From Christensenella sp. UBA1385 (lineage in GTDB: Bacteria > Bacillota > Clostridia > Christensenellales > Aristaeellaceae): a stretch of 12,274 nt of DNA. This document shows positions 1 to 6,297 of this stretch, in pieces (the stretch's first letter is position 1; every line of letters begins with the position of its first letter). The DNA is taken from NCBI GenBank assembly GCA_002305755.1, contig DBQV01000026.1, positions 1-12,274 on the forward strand, in the 5' to 3' direction. The position numbers and the translations under genes were made by a program. The notes beneath the pieces were generated by a model. It was not told the DNA's origin and searched no databases. It saw only the letters and a program-made list of their open reading frames with translations.

Positions 1-28
1 CGCCGCAGGCGGCGCTCGGCTCCGTCCC

Positions 29-57
29 TTGCGCGTCCGGGGGCGGGCGTTTATAAT
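29..57 (+). promoter_or_regulatory. sigma-A type promoter for the phosphohexomutase operon
   Basis: A -35 element TTGCGC (29-34) and a perfect -10 element TATAAT (52-57) are separated by exactly 17 bases. The predicted start near 64 leaves a leader of about 54 bases before the ATG at 118. The same TTGCG-type -35 appears before the tRNA at the other end of the window. Confidence 0.7.
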
Positions 58-117
58 GAGAGGCGTTAAATAGATCGGCAAAATGACCGGAAGATATCAT
101 ATGGGGAGGGCAGGGCA

Positions 118-1839
118 ATGACGGTGATGGAAAACTATCGCGCCTGGCTGGAGATGGCGGCGGGCGAGCCGGGCCTGATCGGCGAACTGCGGGAGATCGC
201 GGACAGGCCCGCGGAAATAGAGGACAGGTTTTACACCGAGCTGAGCTTCGGCACCGCCGGCATGCGCGGCGTGCTGGGCGCGGGCACCAACCGGATGAAC
301 ATCTTCAACGTGCGCAGGCTCTCGGCGGGCCTGGCCGACTATGTGAAGGGCCTGCCCGGCGGGGCGGAGCGCGGCATCGTGATCGGCTACGACAGCCGCA
401 GGATGTCAGAAGAATTCGCGCGGGAGGCCGCGCTGGTCTTCGCCGCGCGGGGCGTGAAGGCCCTGCTGTTTGACGCCCTGCGGCCCGTGCCCGTGGTCAG
501 CTACGCGGTACGGCACCTGCACACCATCGCGGGCGTGGTGATCACGGCCAGCCACAACCCGCCGCAGTACAACGGCTACAAGGTCTACGCAGAGGACGGC
601 GCGCAGGTGGGCCCCGACATGGCGGAGGGCATTTCCCGCCTGGTGTTCGGCCTGCCCTACGCGGACTGCCAGCCCATGGAAGAAAGCGCGGCCCTGGACG
701 CGGGCCTGCTGCGCTACGTCGGCAACCGGGAAGTGGACGACGATTATATCCGCATGGTGCTGGACCTGCTGATCGACCCGGCCCTCATCCGCGAAAAAGG
801 CAAGGATCTGAAGATCGTCTACACCCCTCTGCACGGCAGCGGCAACATCCCGGTGCGCCGCGCGCTGGCTGAGGCGGGCATCGACAGCGTGACCGTGGTG
901 CCCGAGCAGGAGCTGCCGGACCCGAACTTTTCCACCGTGAAGGCCCCCAACCCGGAGGACCCGAACGCCTTCACCCTGGCCATCCCGCTGGCGGAGAAGG
1001 TGGGCGCGAGCGTGATCTTCGGCACGGACCCGGACTGTGACCGGCTGGGCGTCTGCGTGCTGGACCATGAGGGCGTCTGGCGCACGCTGAGCGGCAACCA
1101 GATCGGCTGCCTGCTGCTGCACCACGTGCTGTCGGGCAGGCAGCGGCTTGGCACGCTGCCCTCAAACGGCGCGGTGTGCAAGAGCATCGTTTCCACCGAC
1201 ATGGCGCGGGCCATCTGCAAACGCTTTGGGGTGGAGCTGTTTGACACGCTGACCGGCTTTAAGTACATCGGCGAAAAGATACAGCAATTTGAGGAAACGG
1301 GCAGCCACAGCTTCCTCTTCGGGTTTGAAGAGAGCTTCGGTTTCCTCTCCGGCACCAGCGTGCGCGACAAGGACGGCGTGAACGCCTCCCTGCTGATCGC
1401 CGAGGCCGCCTGCGCCTGCATGGCCGAGGGCATCACGCTCTACGAGCGCATGCAGCAGCTCTACCGCGAGTATGGCTACTATCATGAGGAGGTGCTCTCC
1501 CTCACCCTGCCGGGCAAGGAGGGCCTTGAAAACATGCGCGCGCTGATGAGGCGCCTGCGCGAGCGGCCGCCGCAGGAGGCGGCGGGCCTCAGGGTGCTGG
1601 CCGTGCGCGACTACCTGAAGGGCGAGCGGCGGGAGGGCGGCGTTGTCGAAAAGCTCGATTACCCGGCCTCGGACGTGCTGTTTTATGAGCTTTCGGGCGG
1701 CGGCTGGTGCTGCGTGCGCCCCAGCGGCACTGAGCCCAAGATCAAGCTGTACGTGAACACAAGGTCGGACGAAAGCATGGAGAGCGCCCGCGCGCTGGGT
1801 GCGGCTGTGCTTGAGGATATGAGGCGGATGATGGCATGA
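118..1839 (+). CDS. pgcA: phosphoglucomutase/phosphomannomutase (alpha-D-phosphohexomutase)
   Basis: Interconverts hexose 1- and 6-phosphates (glucose, possibly mannose) in the cytoplasm, linking glycolysis with nucleotide-sugar and cell-envelope precursor synthesis. The 573 residues carry all four family signatures in order: the phosphoserine loop TASHNP with Ser145, the metal-binding loop DPDCDR (Asp304, Asp306, Asp308), the sugar-binding loop GFEESFG (402-408), and the C-terminal phosphate-binding loop RPSGTEPK (534-541). Its length fits the long clostridial/bacillar phospho-sugar mutases, of which B. subtilis PgcA is the model. The ATG at 118 follows a GGGAGGG ribosome binding site about 7 bases away. 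It is the first gene of a two-gene operon; its TGA overlaps the ATG of the next gene. Family assignment is firm; substrate preference (glucose versus mannose) cannot be read from the sequence. Confidence 0.96.
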   Translation: MTVMENYRAWLEMAAGEPGLIGELREIADRPAEIEDRFYTELSFGTAGMRGVLGAGTNRMNIFNVRRLSAGLADYVKGLPGGAERGIVIGYDSRRMSEEFAREAALVFAARGVKALLFDALRPVPVVSYAVRHLHTIAGVVITASHNPPQYNGYKVYAEDGAQVGPDMAEGISRLVFGLPYADCQPMEESAALDAGLLRYVGNREVDDDYIRMVLDLLIDPALIREKGKDLKIVYTPLHGSGNIPVRRALAEAGIDSVTVVPEQELPDPNFSTVKAPNPEDPNAFTLAIPLAEKVGASVIFGTDPDCDRLGVCVLDHEGVWRTLSGNQIGCLLLHHVLSGRQRLGTLPSNGAVCKSIVSTDMARAICKRFGVELFDTLTGFKYIGEKIQQFEETGSHSFLFGFEESFGFLSGTSVRDKDGVNASLLIAEAACACMAEGITLYERMQQLYREYGYYHEEVLSLTLPGKEGLENMRALMRRLRERPPQEAAGLRVLAVRDYLKGERREGGVVEKLDYPASDVLFYELSGGGWCCVRPSGTEPKIKLYVNTRSDESMESARALGAAVLEDMRRMMA

Positions 1840-2987
1840 GGTACAGAAGGCTGGGCAGGACCGGGCTGATGGTCAGCGAGATCGGCTTCGGGGGCGAGTG
1901 GCTGGAGCGCCACAGCGAGCGGGAGTGCCGCGAGGTACTGGCGCACGCACAGGGCCTGGGCATCAACATACTGGACGTATGGATGAGCAACCCCGAGGTG
2001 CGCAAAAACATCGGCCTTGGCATCGCCGGCAGCCGCGAAAAATGGTACATACAGGGCCACGTCGGGGCCACCTGGCAGGGCGGACAGTATGTGCGCACCC
2101 GCGATATGGACAGGGTGGCGCCCGCCTTTGAAGATCTGCTGCGCCTGCTGCGCACCGATTACATCGACCTGGGGATGATCCACTTCATCGACGACGACGG
2201 GGACTGGGAGCGCGCCATGAGCGGCCCCTACATCGAGTATGTGCGCCGCCTGAAGGCGGAGGGCGTCATCCGCCACATTGGCCTGAGCACCCACAACCCC
2301 CTGATCGCCATGCGGGCCGCGCAGACGGATTTCATCGAGATGATACTCTTCAGCGTCAACCCCGCCTTTGATCTGCTGCCCCCCACGGACAATATCGAGG
2401 ATTACTTCGCGGAGGAGTACAGCGGCGCGCTCAAGGGCATCGACCCCGTGCGCGCGGCCCTGTACAGCCTGTGCGAGCAGAAGGACGTGGGCATCAACGT
2501 GATGAAGGGCTTCGCGGGCGGCCGCCTGTTCGACGCCCGGCGCTCGCCCTTCGGCGTGGCGCTCACCCCCGTGCAGTGCCTGCATTACTGCCTGACCCGT
2601 CCCGCCGTCGCCTCCGTGCTGGTGGGCTATGATACGGCCGCACAGGTGGATGAGGCCGTGGCCTACGAAACGGCGACGGATGAAGAGAAGAACTATGCCG
2701 CCGTGCTGGCTGGCGCGCCTCTGCACGCCTTTCCCGGCGGCCAGTGCACCTACTGCGGCCACTGCAGGCCCTGTCCCGCGCACATCGACATCGCCATGGT
2801 GAACAAATACTTCGATCTGGCCGCCATGCAGCCCCGGGTGCCTGCCACATTGCGCGAGCATTACCGCGCCCTCCCCCACCGCGCGGACGAGTGCATCGCC
2901 TGCCGCCAGTGCGAGCCCCGCTGCCCCTTTTCCGTGCCCATCTCTGACAGGATGAAGCAGGCCGCGAAGCTGTTTTCAGAAGGATAG
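1836..2987 (+). CDS. aldo/keto reductase-like protein with C-terminal 2x[4Fe-4S] ferredoxin domain
   Basis: A 383-residue cytoplasmic protein in two parts. Residues 1 to about 290 form an aldo/keto reductase barrel, beginning RRLGRTGLMVSEIGFGG and containing the DYIDLGMIH strand. The C-terminus is ferredoxin-like, with Cys304-x2-Cys307-x2-Cys310-x2-Cys313 and Cys353-x2-Cys356-x2-Cys359-x3-Cys363, enough for two [4Fe-4S] clusters. This architecture is a recognised clostridial subfamily, probably redox enzymes with unknown substrates. The usual catalytic tetrad Asp-Tyr-Lys-His appears only partly kept: Asp47 and His116 are present, but the Tyr position reads Asn52 and the Lys position reads His75, so classical carbonyl reduction is doubtful. 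The start overlaps the preceding stop as ATGA, implying translational coupling. A terminator follows at 3023-3060. Confidence 0.93.
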   Translation: MRYRRLGRTGLMVSEIGFGGEWLERHSERECREVLAHAQGLGINILDVWMSNPEVRKNIGLGIAGSREKWYIQGHVGATWQGGQYVRTRDMDRVAPAFEDLLRLLRTDYIDLGMIHFIDDDGDWERAMSGPYIEYVRRLKAEGVIRHIGLSTHNPLIAMRAAQTDFIEMILFSVNPAFDLLPPTDNIEDYFAEEYSGALKGIDPVRAALYSLCEQKDVGINVMKGFAGGRLFDARRSPFGVALTPVQCLHYCLTRPAVASVLVGYDTAAQVDEAVAYETATDEEKNYAAVLAGAPLHAFPGGQCTYCGHCRPCPAHIDIAMVNKYFDLAAMQPRVPATLREHYRALPHRADECIACRQCEPRCPFSVPISDRMKQAAKLFSEG

Positions 2988-3022
2988 AAAGAAAGGGCCG
3001 TGGAAAGAGAGAGGTCCGGGCG

Positions 3023-3060
3023 CCCGCAGCGCGTTGAAGGAGCATCGCTGCGGGTGTTTT
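3023..3060 (+). terminator. rho-independent terminator of the pgcA operon
   Basis: A perfect 9-base-pair stem, CCCGCAGCG (3023-3031) with CGCTGCGGG (3046-3054), encloses a 14-base loop and is followed by TGTTTTGTGT. It sits 36 bases after the stop of the aldo/keto reductase gene and marks the start of the A+T-richer island. Confidence 0.75.
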
Positions 3061-3066
3061 GTGTGC

Positions 3067-3125
3067 GCGCAGGCAGCCTGCGCCCTGAATCAATACGTCA
3101 GCAGCTGTAGTTTGCTTATTCAGGG
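3067..3125. repeat. pair of inverted repeats at the left edge of the island
   Basis: GCGCAGG (3067-3073) and CCTGCGC (3077-3083) form a 7-base-pair stem with a 3-base loop. Immediately next, CCCTGAAT (3083-3090) and ATTCAGGG (3118-3125) form a perfect 8-base inverted repeat around 27 bases. A third short one, TACCAT-TTC-ATGGTA, lies at 3151-3165. None has a clear T-tract after it. They may be remains of a mobile element end, an operator or an RNA structure. Confidence 0.5.
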
Positions 3126-3197
3126 AAGCGCATATAAAGGCGGCCTTTTGTACCATTTCATGGTAAAATGAGAACAACGAACAAAAAGGTGCTCACC

Positions 3198-3374
3198 ATG
3201 AAGCAGCAGGCGTGCAGCGATATCCAGTATGGTGGCAGAGGCAGGACAATGAAGTGTGAAGAGCATCCTAACACACTGGTTCGCGCACAGACTGAGGACA
3301 GACCGGAAGGTCGCTCTGAAGCAGTTGCTGCGGATGACCTCCTAACTCGTAATTCCAAGCCACAGAGGCCATAG
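3198..3374 (+). CDS. possible small protein, 58 residues, unrecognised
   Basis: An ATG at 3198 follows AAAAGGTG with about 6 bases spacing; an in-frame ATG at 3168 is an alternative with no good ribosome binding site. The product starts MKQQACSDIQYGGRGRTMKC, is polar and charged, and shows no signal peptide, membrane segment or motif I know. A weak hairpin overlaps its end. It could equally be a chance open frame in non-coding or decayed DNA; conservation in relatives is the only good test. Confidence 0.2.
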   Translation: MKQQACSDIQYGGRGRTMKCEEHPNTLVRAQTEDRPEGRSEAVAADDLLTRNSKPQRP

Positions 3375-3389
3375 ACTGCGGCTTTCTTG
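3357..3389 (+). terminator. weak terminator-like hairpin
   Basis: AAGCCACAG (3357-3365) pairs with CTGCGGCTT (3376-3384) with one mismatch, around a 10-base loop, followed by the short run TCTT. The imperfect stem and short T-run make it a weak candidate. If real, it ends any transcript covering 3198-3374. Confidence 0.3.
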
Positions 3390-3432
3390 ATTGTCAGGGA
3401 AACTCGTCAACGCTCTCCTGGCCTGTTTTCGG

Positions 3433-3461
3433 TAGACAAACGCAGCCATGAATGGTATAAT
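3433..3461 (+). promoter_or_regulatory. strong sigma-A type promoter inside the island
   Basis: TAGACA (3433-3438, one mismatch to TTGACA), a 17-base spacer, and a perfect TATAAT (3456-3461) preceded by TG one base upstream (extended -10). It is among the best promoters in the window, yet the frames directly downstream (3515 onward) are broken. It may now serve the intact genes at 4254 and 4658 through a long leader. Confidence 0.7.
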
Positions 3462-3514
3462 TCTGTATATAAAAATAGAGTAACTGAACCGGCGAGCACG
3501 CCGATGGGATCGCC

Positions 3515-4206
3515 ATGAAACCGTTCGGAAAAAGAGATCACCGCACAGCCCTTTCCTTACTCGTAAACGACAGGCTGCCCCAGCAGGAAGGCAAGCCGGT
3601 CATTTCTGAATTGTCTGAAAATAAGAAGCCTCAGATGCTTTAGGCCTTAGTCGCGATCATGTTGTCCTCGTTCTGTTTAAAAGCTGATATCAATGCAGAG
3701 GCAAACTGCACACCGAAACCAACACCAAAATGGAAGATGAGGTTTTGAAGGTCGTTCAGGCTGAGACGGAAGCGTATTTTTCTCAAAGAGGCTTTACGGT
3801 TTCATGGGCGCGGTATGACTGGGAATACAATGACTCCGGAATATGGATTCTTTTTACATGCTCTACCCATTTAAATTGTGAGGAAGATGAAAAGAAGAGC
3901 CGAAATGCATAGCAAAGAACCATGTTGGAATTTCTTGATTAGGGCATTCTATCTGAACGGTGACGAGATCAGAAGATCCGTGAAAGCGACCGCAGAGAAT
4001 TGAGGGATTCAATAACCGTAGGTTGCTGGATAACAGAAAACGATAACCATCCTGATTCAAACGGTTTTATTGAAAAAATCGAGACTTCCCCTGAAATCAT
4101 GACTAAGGGACTTAAAGTTTGTCGAACAGTATATGTAACAGAGCATGGCGGAAGGTATTCTGTTTACTCTGCTGAGTGGAGCGTTGTAGTCACGATCATG
4201 CCGTAA
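3515..4206 (+). pseudogene. probable decayed coding region (membrane-anchored small protein remnants)
   Basis: From the ATG at 3515 a 42-codon frame (start MKPFGKRDHR) ends at a TAG (3641-3643). The same frame continues as a hydrophobic, membrane-helix-like stretch ALVAIMLSSFCL and then a Pro/Thr/Lys-rich piece until a TGA at 3746. In the next frame, from 3730 across a run of four A, a protein-like stretch follows (start MEDEVLKVVQAETEAYFSQR, containing WARYDWEYNDSGIWILF) to a TAG at 3910. Further protein-like pieces then alternate frames: frame of 3902 with FLIRAFYLNGDEIRRS, then the frame of 4000 with SITVGCWITEN and GGRYSVYSAEWSVV, ending at 4206. One nonsense and at least two frameshift changes would join them. 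A set of independent small proteins is the alternative. I do not recognise the parent family. Confidence 0.4.
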
Positions 4207-4253
4207 CTGGTTTAGAAAGTACATGCTTTTTCATGAAAAAAGGAGGTTTCCCC

Positions 4254-4637
4254 ATGAAACGGATCCCCTGCTTGCTGCTCACCATCGCCCTTCTGCTTCC
4301 CGTTTTCGCCCTGGCTGATGTGGATGTTAAATCACTATCCACAGATGAGTTGTTATCTTTGCGCTTGGCAATCGTCCAGGAGCTCATTGATCGAGGTGAA
4401 ATGAAATCCGCAAATGTTCCCGCTGGCGAGTACACTATTGGAGAAGATATTCCGGCGGGAAGCTACAGCATCACTACTGAAGAAATTTTGGTTAGTGTTG
4501 TGATCGGCGAGTATGATGGAATGTATGTCGTCAGTCGCGATTCTCCGGTTGGTAAGATTACTTTAGTTGACGGTGATAAAATACAGTTTACCGGGAAGGT
4601 CGTTTTGACCAAGTACGCAGGGCTGTCCTTTGACTAA
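4254..4637 (+). CDS. small secreted protein with AGEY...GEDIPAGSY motif
   Basis: A 127-residue exported protein of unknown function. The start at 4254 is set by AAGGAGG (4240-4246) 7 bases upstream and by the signal peptide it opens: Lys-Arg, a leucine-rich core, and probable cleavage after ALA (residue 21). The mature part begins with a helix-like segment, VKSLSTDELLSLRLAIVQEL, and continues as a beta-rich domain carrying VPAGEYTIGEDIPAGSYSI. I associate this two-part layout with many short extracellular proteins of gut Clostridia, whose role is not established. The repeat protein gene follows 20 bases later with its own ribosome binding site, so the two are probably co-transcribed. A/T-ending codons are much more common than in the flanking genes. 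Confidence 0.85.
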   Translation: MKRIPCLLLTIALLLPVFALADVDVKSLSTDELLSLRLAIVQELIDRGEMKSANVPAGEYTIGEDIPAGSYSITTEEILVSVVIGEYDGMYVVSRDSPVGKITLVDGDKIQFTGKVVLTKYAGLSFD

Positions 4638-4657
4638 TACGTCGTAGGAGATTCGCC

Positions 4658-5446
4658 ATGAAGAGGATCGCTTCGTTTATTGTCGCTCTTACAATCTTGA
4701 TCGCCTGTTTTCCATCATACGCAGCGACCAGTTATTCAGAACTTGTTTCATCGGTTCTCGAATCGATGGAAGAAAACAACAAGAAAGTTTCCGGCGCTCC
4801 TCAACAAACTGCAAACGGAGCCTATCGTGCAGTTGAGATGCTGTCTATCATGGCTTATCGACTTGATTCCTCAGGGGGCTATTCGGATGTCATTGCCAGC
4901 TCTATCGATACATTGAACGCTAACGATAAGGGCCTTGATGGCGCTCCTCAGCAAACGGCGAACGGGCTATACCGTTGTGTCGAACTCCTTGCTGTTATTG
5001 CCCTCGAACTGGATACATCAGGAAATTACCATGAGTTTATTCTTCAGGTTCTCGATGACATGAATTCCAACAACAAGACGGCAAAGAGTGCTGTTCAGCA
5101 GGAAGTGAACGGCGCATATCGCATGGTAGACATGTTGACTATCATTGCATATGAAACAGGCGTCAGTTCTGAAAGAATCTCCACAGTCATCGACTCCTGG
5201 AAGTCAGGAAATTCCTCTGCTTCCGGAGCTCCGCAACAACTGGTAAATGGGCTTTACCGATGTGTAGAGTTCGCATACTTGATTGGAAGCAAGTCCGATT
5301 CCTGGGGAATATGGAGCTCATATTTTTCTAGTGTTTATGACAATTGGATAGACGTGAATAAGAGCTGCAAAGGCGCTCCGCAGCAAGCAGCTAATGGGAT
5401 GTATCGCTTCGTTGAGATGTTAGCGGGTTGGGCGCAGACACTATGA
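4658..5446 (+). CDS. secreted protein made of five ~49-residue GAPQQxxNGxYR repeats
   Basis: A 262-residue exported protein that I do not recognise. The ATG follows TAGGAG (4645-4650) at 7 bases. The N-terminus is either a signal peptide cut after SYA (residue 22) or a lipoprotein signal with lipobox LIAC at Cys17. The rest is five tandem repeats whose core glycine (serine in repeat 3) falls at residues 46, 95, 144, 190 and 239. Each has a helix-like lead (YxxxIxxxxDxxNxNxK) and a core GAPQQxxNGxYRxVExLxxxA; repeat 3 reads SAVQQ and repeat 4 is three residues shorter. The invariant QQ, NG and YR and the alternating hydrophobic pattern suggest stacked alpha-helical hairpins, a solenoid-like surface or binding protein. 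No catalytic motif is visible. It is probably in one operon with the preceding small secreted protein. Confidence 0.88.
   Translation: MKRIASFIVALTILIACFPSYAATSYSELVSSVLESMEENNKKVSGAPQQTANGAYRAVEMLSIMAYRLDSSGGYSDVIASSIDTLNANDKGLDGAPQQTANGLYRCVELLAVIALELDTSGNYHEFILQVLDDMNSNNKTAKSAVQQEVNGAYRMVDMLTIIAYETGVSSERISTVIDSWKSGNSSASGAPQQLVNGLYRCVEFAYLIGSKSDSWGIWSSYFSSVYDNWIDVNKSCKGAPQQAANGMYRFVEMLAGWAQTL
4733..5443 (+). repeat. five in-frame tandem protein repeats
   Basis: Repeat units cover residues 26-74, 75-123, 124-172, 173-218 and 219-262 of the secreted protein, with a period of 49, 49, 46 and 49 residues between core positions. The core is (G/S)(A)(P/V)QQxxNGxYRxV(E/D). DNA copies are diverged, with synonymous changes in the QQ and NG codons, so the duplication is old and held by selection at protein level. 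Confidence 0.85.
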
Positions 5447-5460
5447 GGAGAGAAATCGCC

Positions 5461-5554
5461 ATGAAAAACTGTTCTAATTATTCTGGCGATTATTTTGCTT
5501 CCTGGCCTGATGATCGCAACATCGTTTTCGGATAGCCTCGACCTTCCTTCATGA
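5461..5554 (+). pseudogene. frameshifted remnant of a third small secreted protein
   Basis: The ATG at 5461 has GGAGAG 7 bases upstream and follows the repeat gene by 14 bases, but its frame stops after 24 codons. Removing one A from the run of five at 5464-5468 gives MKTVLIILAIILLPGLMIA followed by TSFSDSLDLPS and a TGA at 5552-5554. That is a good signal peptide and the first residues of a mature part, resembling how the 4254 protein begins. It therefore looks like a truncated, frameshifted paralogue of that family. A sequencing error in the A-run could explain the frameshift but not the early stop. Confidence 0.55.
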
Positions 5555-5576
5555 ACAAATGAAGCACAGAGGGCTT

Positions 5577-5598
5577 AGCCGGCTTCCTTCCGGCTTTT
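5577..5598 (+). terminator. terminator closing the secreted-protein operon
   Basis: AGCCGG (5577-5582) pairs with CCGGCT (5590-5595) around a 7-base loop, followed by TTT. The stem is short and the T-run modest, but the position, between the last plus-strand gene piece and the convergent fdhD-like gene, fits. It has no T-run on the minus strand, so it serves the plus strand only. Confidence 0.55.
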
Positions 5599-5646
5599 GG
5601 GGAGCGTATCAATGGGCCGATGCGCCGCTTTGCCAGAACGCCCCGC

Positions 5647-6297
5647 CTACTGCATCCTCACCGGGTGCTCGCCGGCCGCGCGGGCGATCAGGCGCAGGTT
5701 GAGGCGCCTGGCGTAGGCGAGGCACAGGTCGCTGGGGTATTTGAGGGTGAACAGCAGGGGGATGCCGCTGGTCGCGGCCTTGCCCAGCATTTCAAGCGAG
5801 AGGCGGCCGCTGGTGCCCAGCAGGCAGTCCTTCAGGGGCCAGCCCATCATCATGGCGTGGCCGATGGCCTTGTCGCAGGCGTTGTGGCGGCCCGCGTCGT
5901 CAAACATGGCCTCGTTTTCTCCGCAGACGATCACGGCGCGGTGGCGGCCGAAGGGCGCGTCCTGCTGGATGGCCTGGCCGAGGCGGCGGATCAGGGCGTC
6001 GTCTGAGTCCGCGAGGCGGTCAAAGGGCCTGAGCGCCTCCAGCCGCTCGGTGAGGATGGTGGCGGGGCGCAGGGGACGGGCTGTGCTGACGTCCACGGCG
6101 CGCCCATCCTCCGATTCGCGCACGCTGAGGATGTCCTCCATGCCGTCCACGCGGCCCTGCGAGCGCAGGAAGCCGACCGCCAGCTCGCGCCAGTGCCCCT
6201 GGGAGCAAAGCATCAGCTCCAGCGGCTGCCCGTTCACGCGCAGCGTAAAGCCGCGCTCCTCAAACAGGGGAAGATCGTTTTTTTCACTCATTGCCAT
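5647..6297 (-). CDS. fdhD: FdhD-like protein lacking the catalytic cysteine motif
   Basis: FdhD transfers sulfur to the molybdenum or tungsten bis-pterin cofactor of formate dehydrogenases and related enzymes. The match is clear: the N-terminal RVNGQPLELMLCSQGHWRELAVGFL resembles the family's early motif, followed by DDAGRHNACDKAIG (133-146) and SGRLSLEM (163-170). However, the Cys-x-x-Cys loop (Cys121 and Cys124 in E. coli) that normally precedes the GRHNAxDK block is absent; residues 85-120 contain no cysteine at all. At 216 residues it is shorter than the usual 250-280. The second in-frame ATG (6289-6291) overlaps the upstream stop as ATGA and may be the true start, giving 214 residues. 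It is translationally coupled to the unknown gene before it. It may act as a cofactor-binding chaperone for the neighbouring YdhV-like enzyme rather than as a sulfurtransferase. Confidence 0.85.
   Translation of the reverse strand: MAMSEKNDLPLFEERGFTLRVNGQPLELMLCSQGHWRELAVGFLRSQGRVDGMEDILSVRESEDGRAVDVSTARPLRPATILTERLEALRPFDRLADSDDALIRRLGQAIQQDAPFGRHRAVIVCGENEAMFDDAGRHNACDKAIGHAMMMGWPLKDCLLGTSGRLSLEMLGKAATSGIPLLFTLKYPSDLCLAYARRLNLRLIARAAGEHPVRMQ

Larger units (their letters stand above)
3060..5620. other. A+T-rich island with secreted-protein genes and gene remnants
   Basis: By eye, base composition falls from roughly two-thirds G+C in both flanks to nearer half or below here, most clearly from about 3720 to 5450. 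Codon choice changes with it: A/T-ending codons are common in the two intact genes, while G/C-ending codons dominate outside. The island lies between two housekeeping-like transcription units, contains probable broken coding sequences, and has inverted repeats at its left edge. I found no transposase, integrase or flanking direct repeat, so the route of entry is unknown. Recent acquisition, or a fast-evolving locus with relaxed composition, are both possible. Confidence 0.65.

Noticed and set aside
1..14. CGCCG/CGGCG hairpin at the window start as an upstream gene's terminator
   Set aside because: Short stem, no T-run, and the sequence before it is not available.
1683..2879. A 398-codon minus-strand frame opposite the aldo/keto reductase
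   Set aside because: Same shadow effect; rich in His/Ala/Gln, no domain, no ribosome binding site, and it crosses two real overlapping genes.
3727..3733. Programmed -1 frameshift at the run of four A
   Set aside because: No canonical slippery heptamer and no clear downstream structure; an indel is more likely.
3515..3748. TAG read-through or recoded stop joining the frames at 3641
   Set aside because: Real genes in the window (aldo/keto reductase, fdhD-like) end in TAG, and further frameshifts are needed downstream, so decay is simpler than recoding.
4176..4253. Upstream start for the small secreted protein
   Set aside because: The longer N-terminus would hide the signal peptide, and the strong AAGGAGG sits just before 4254.
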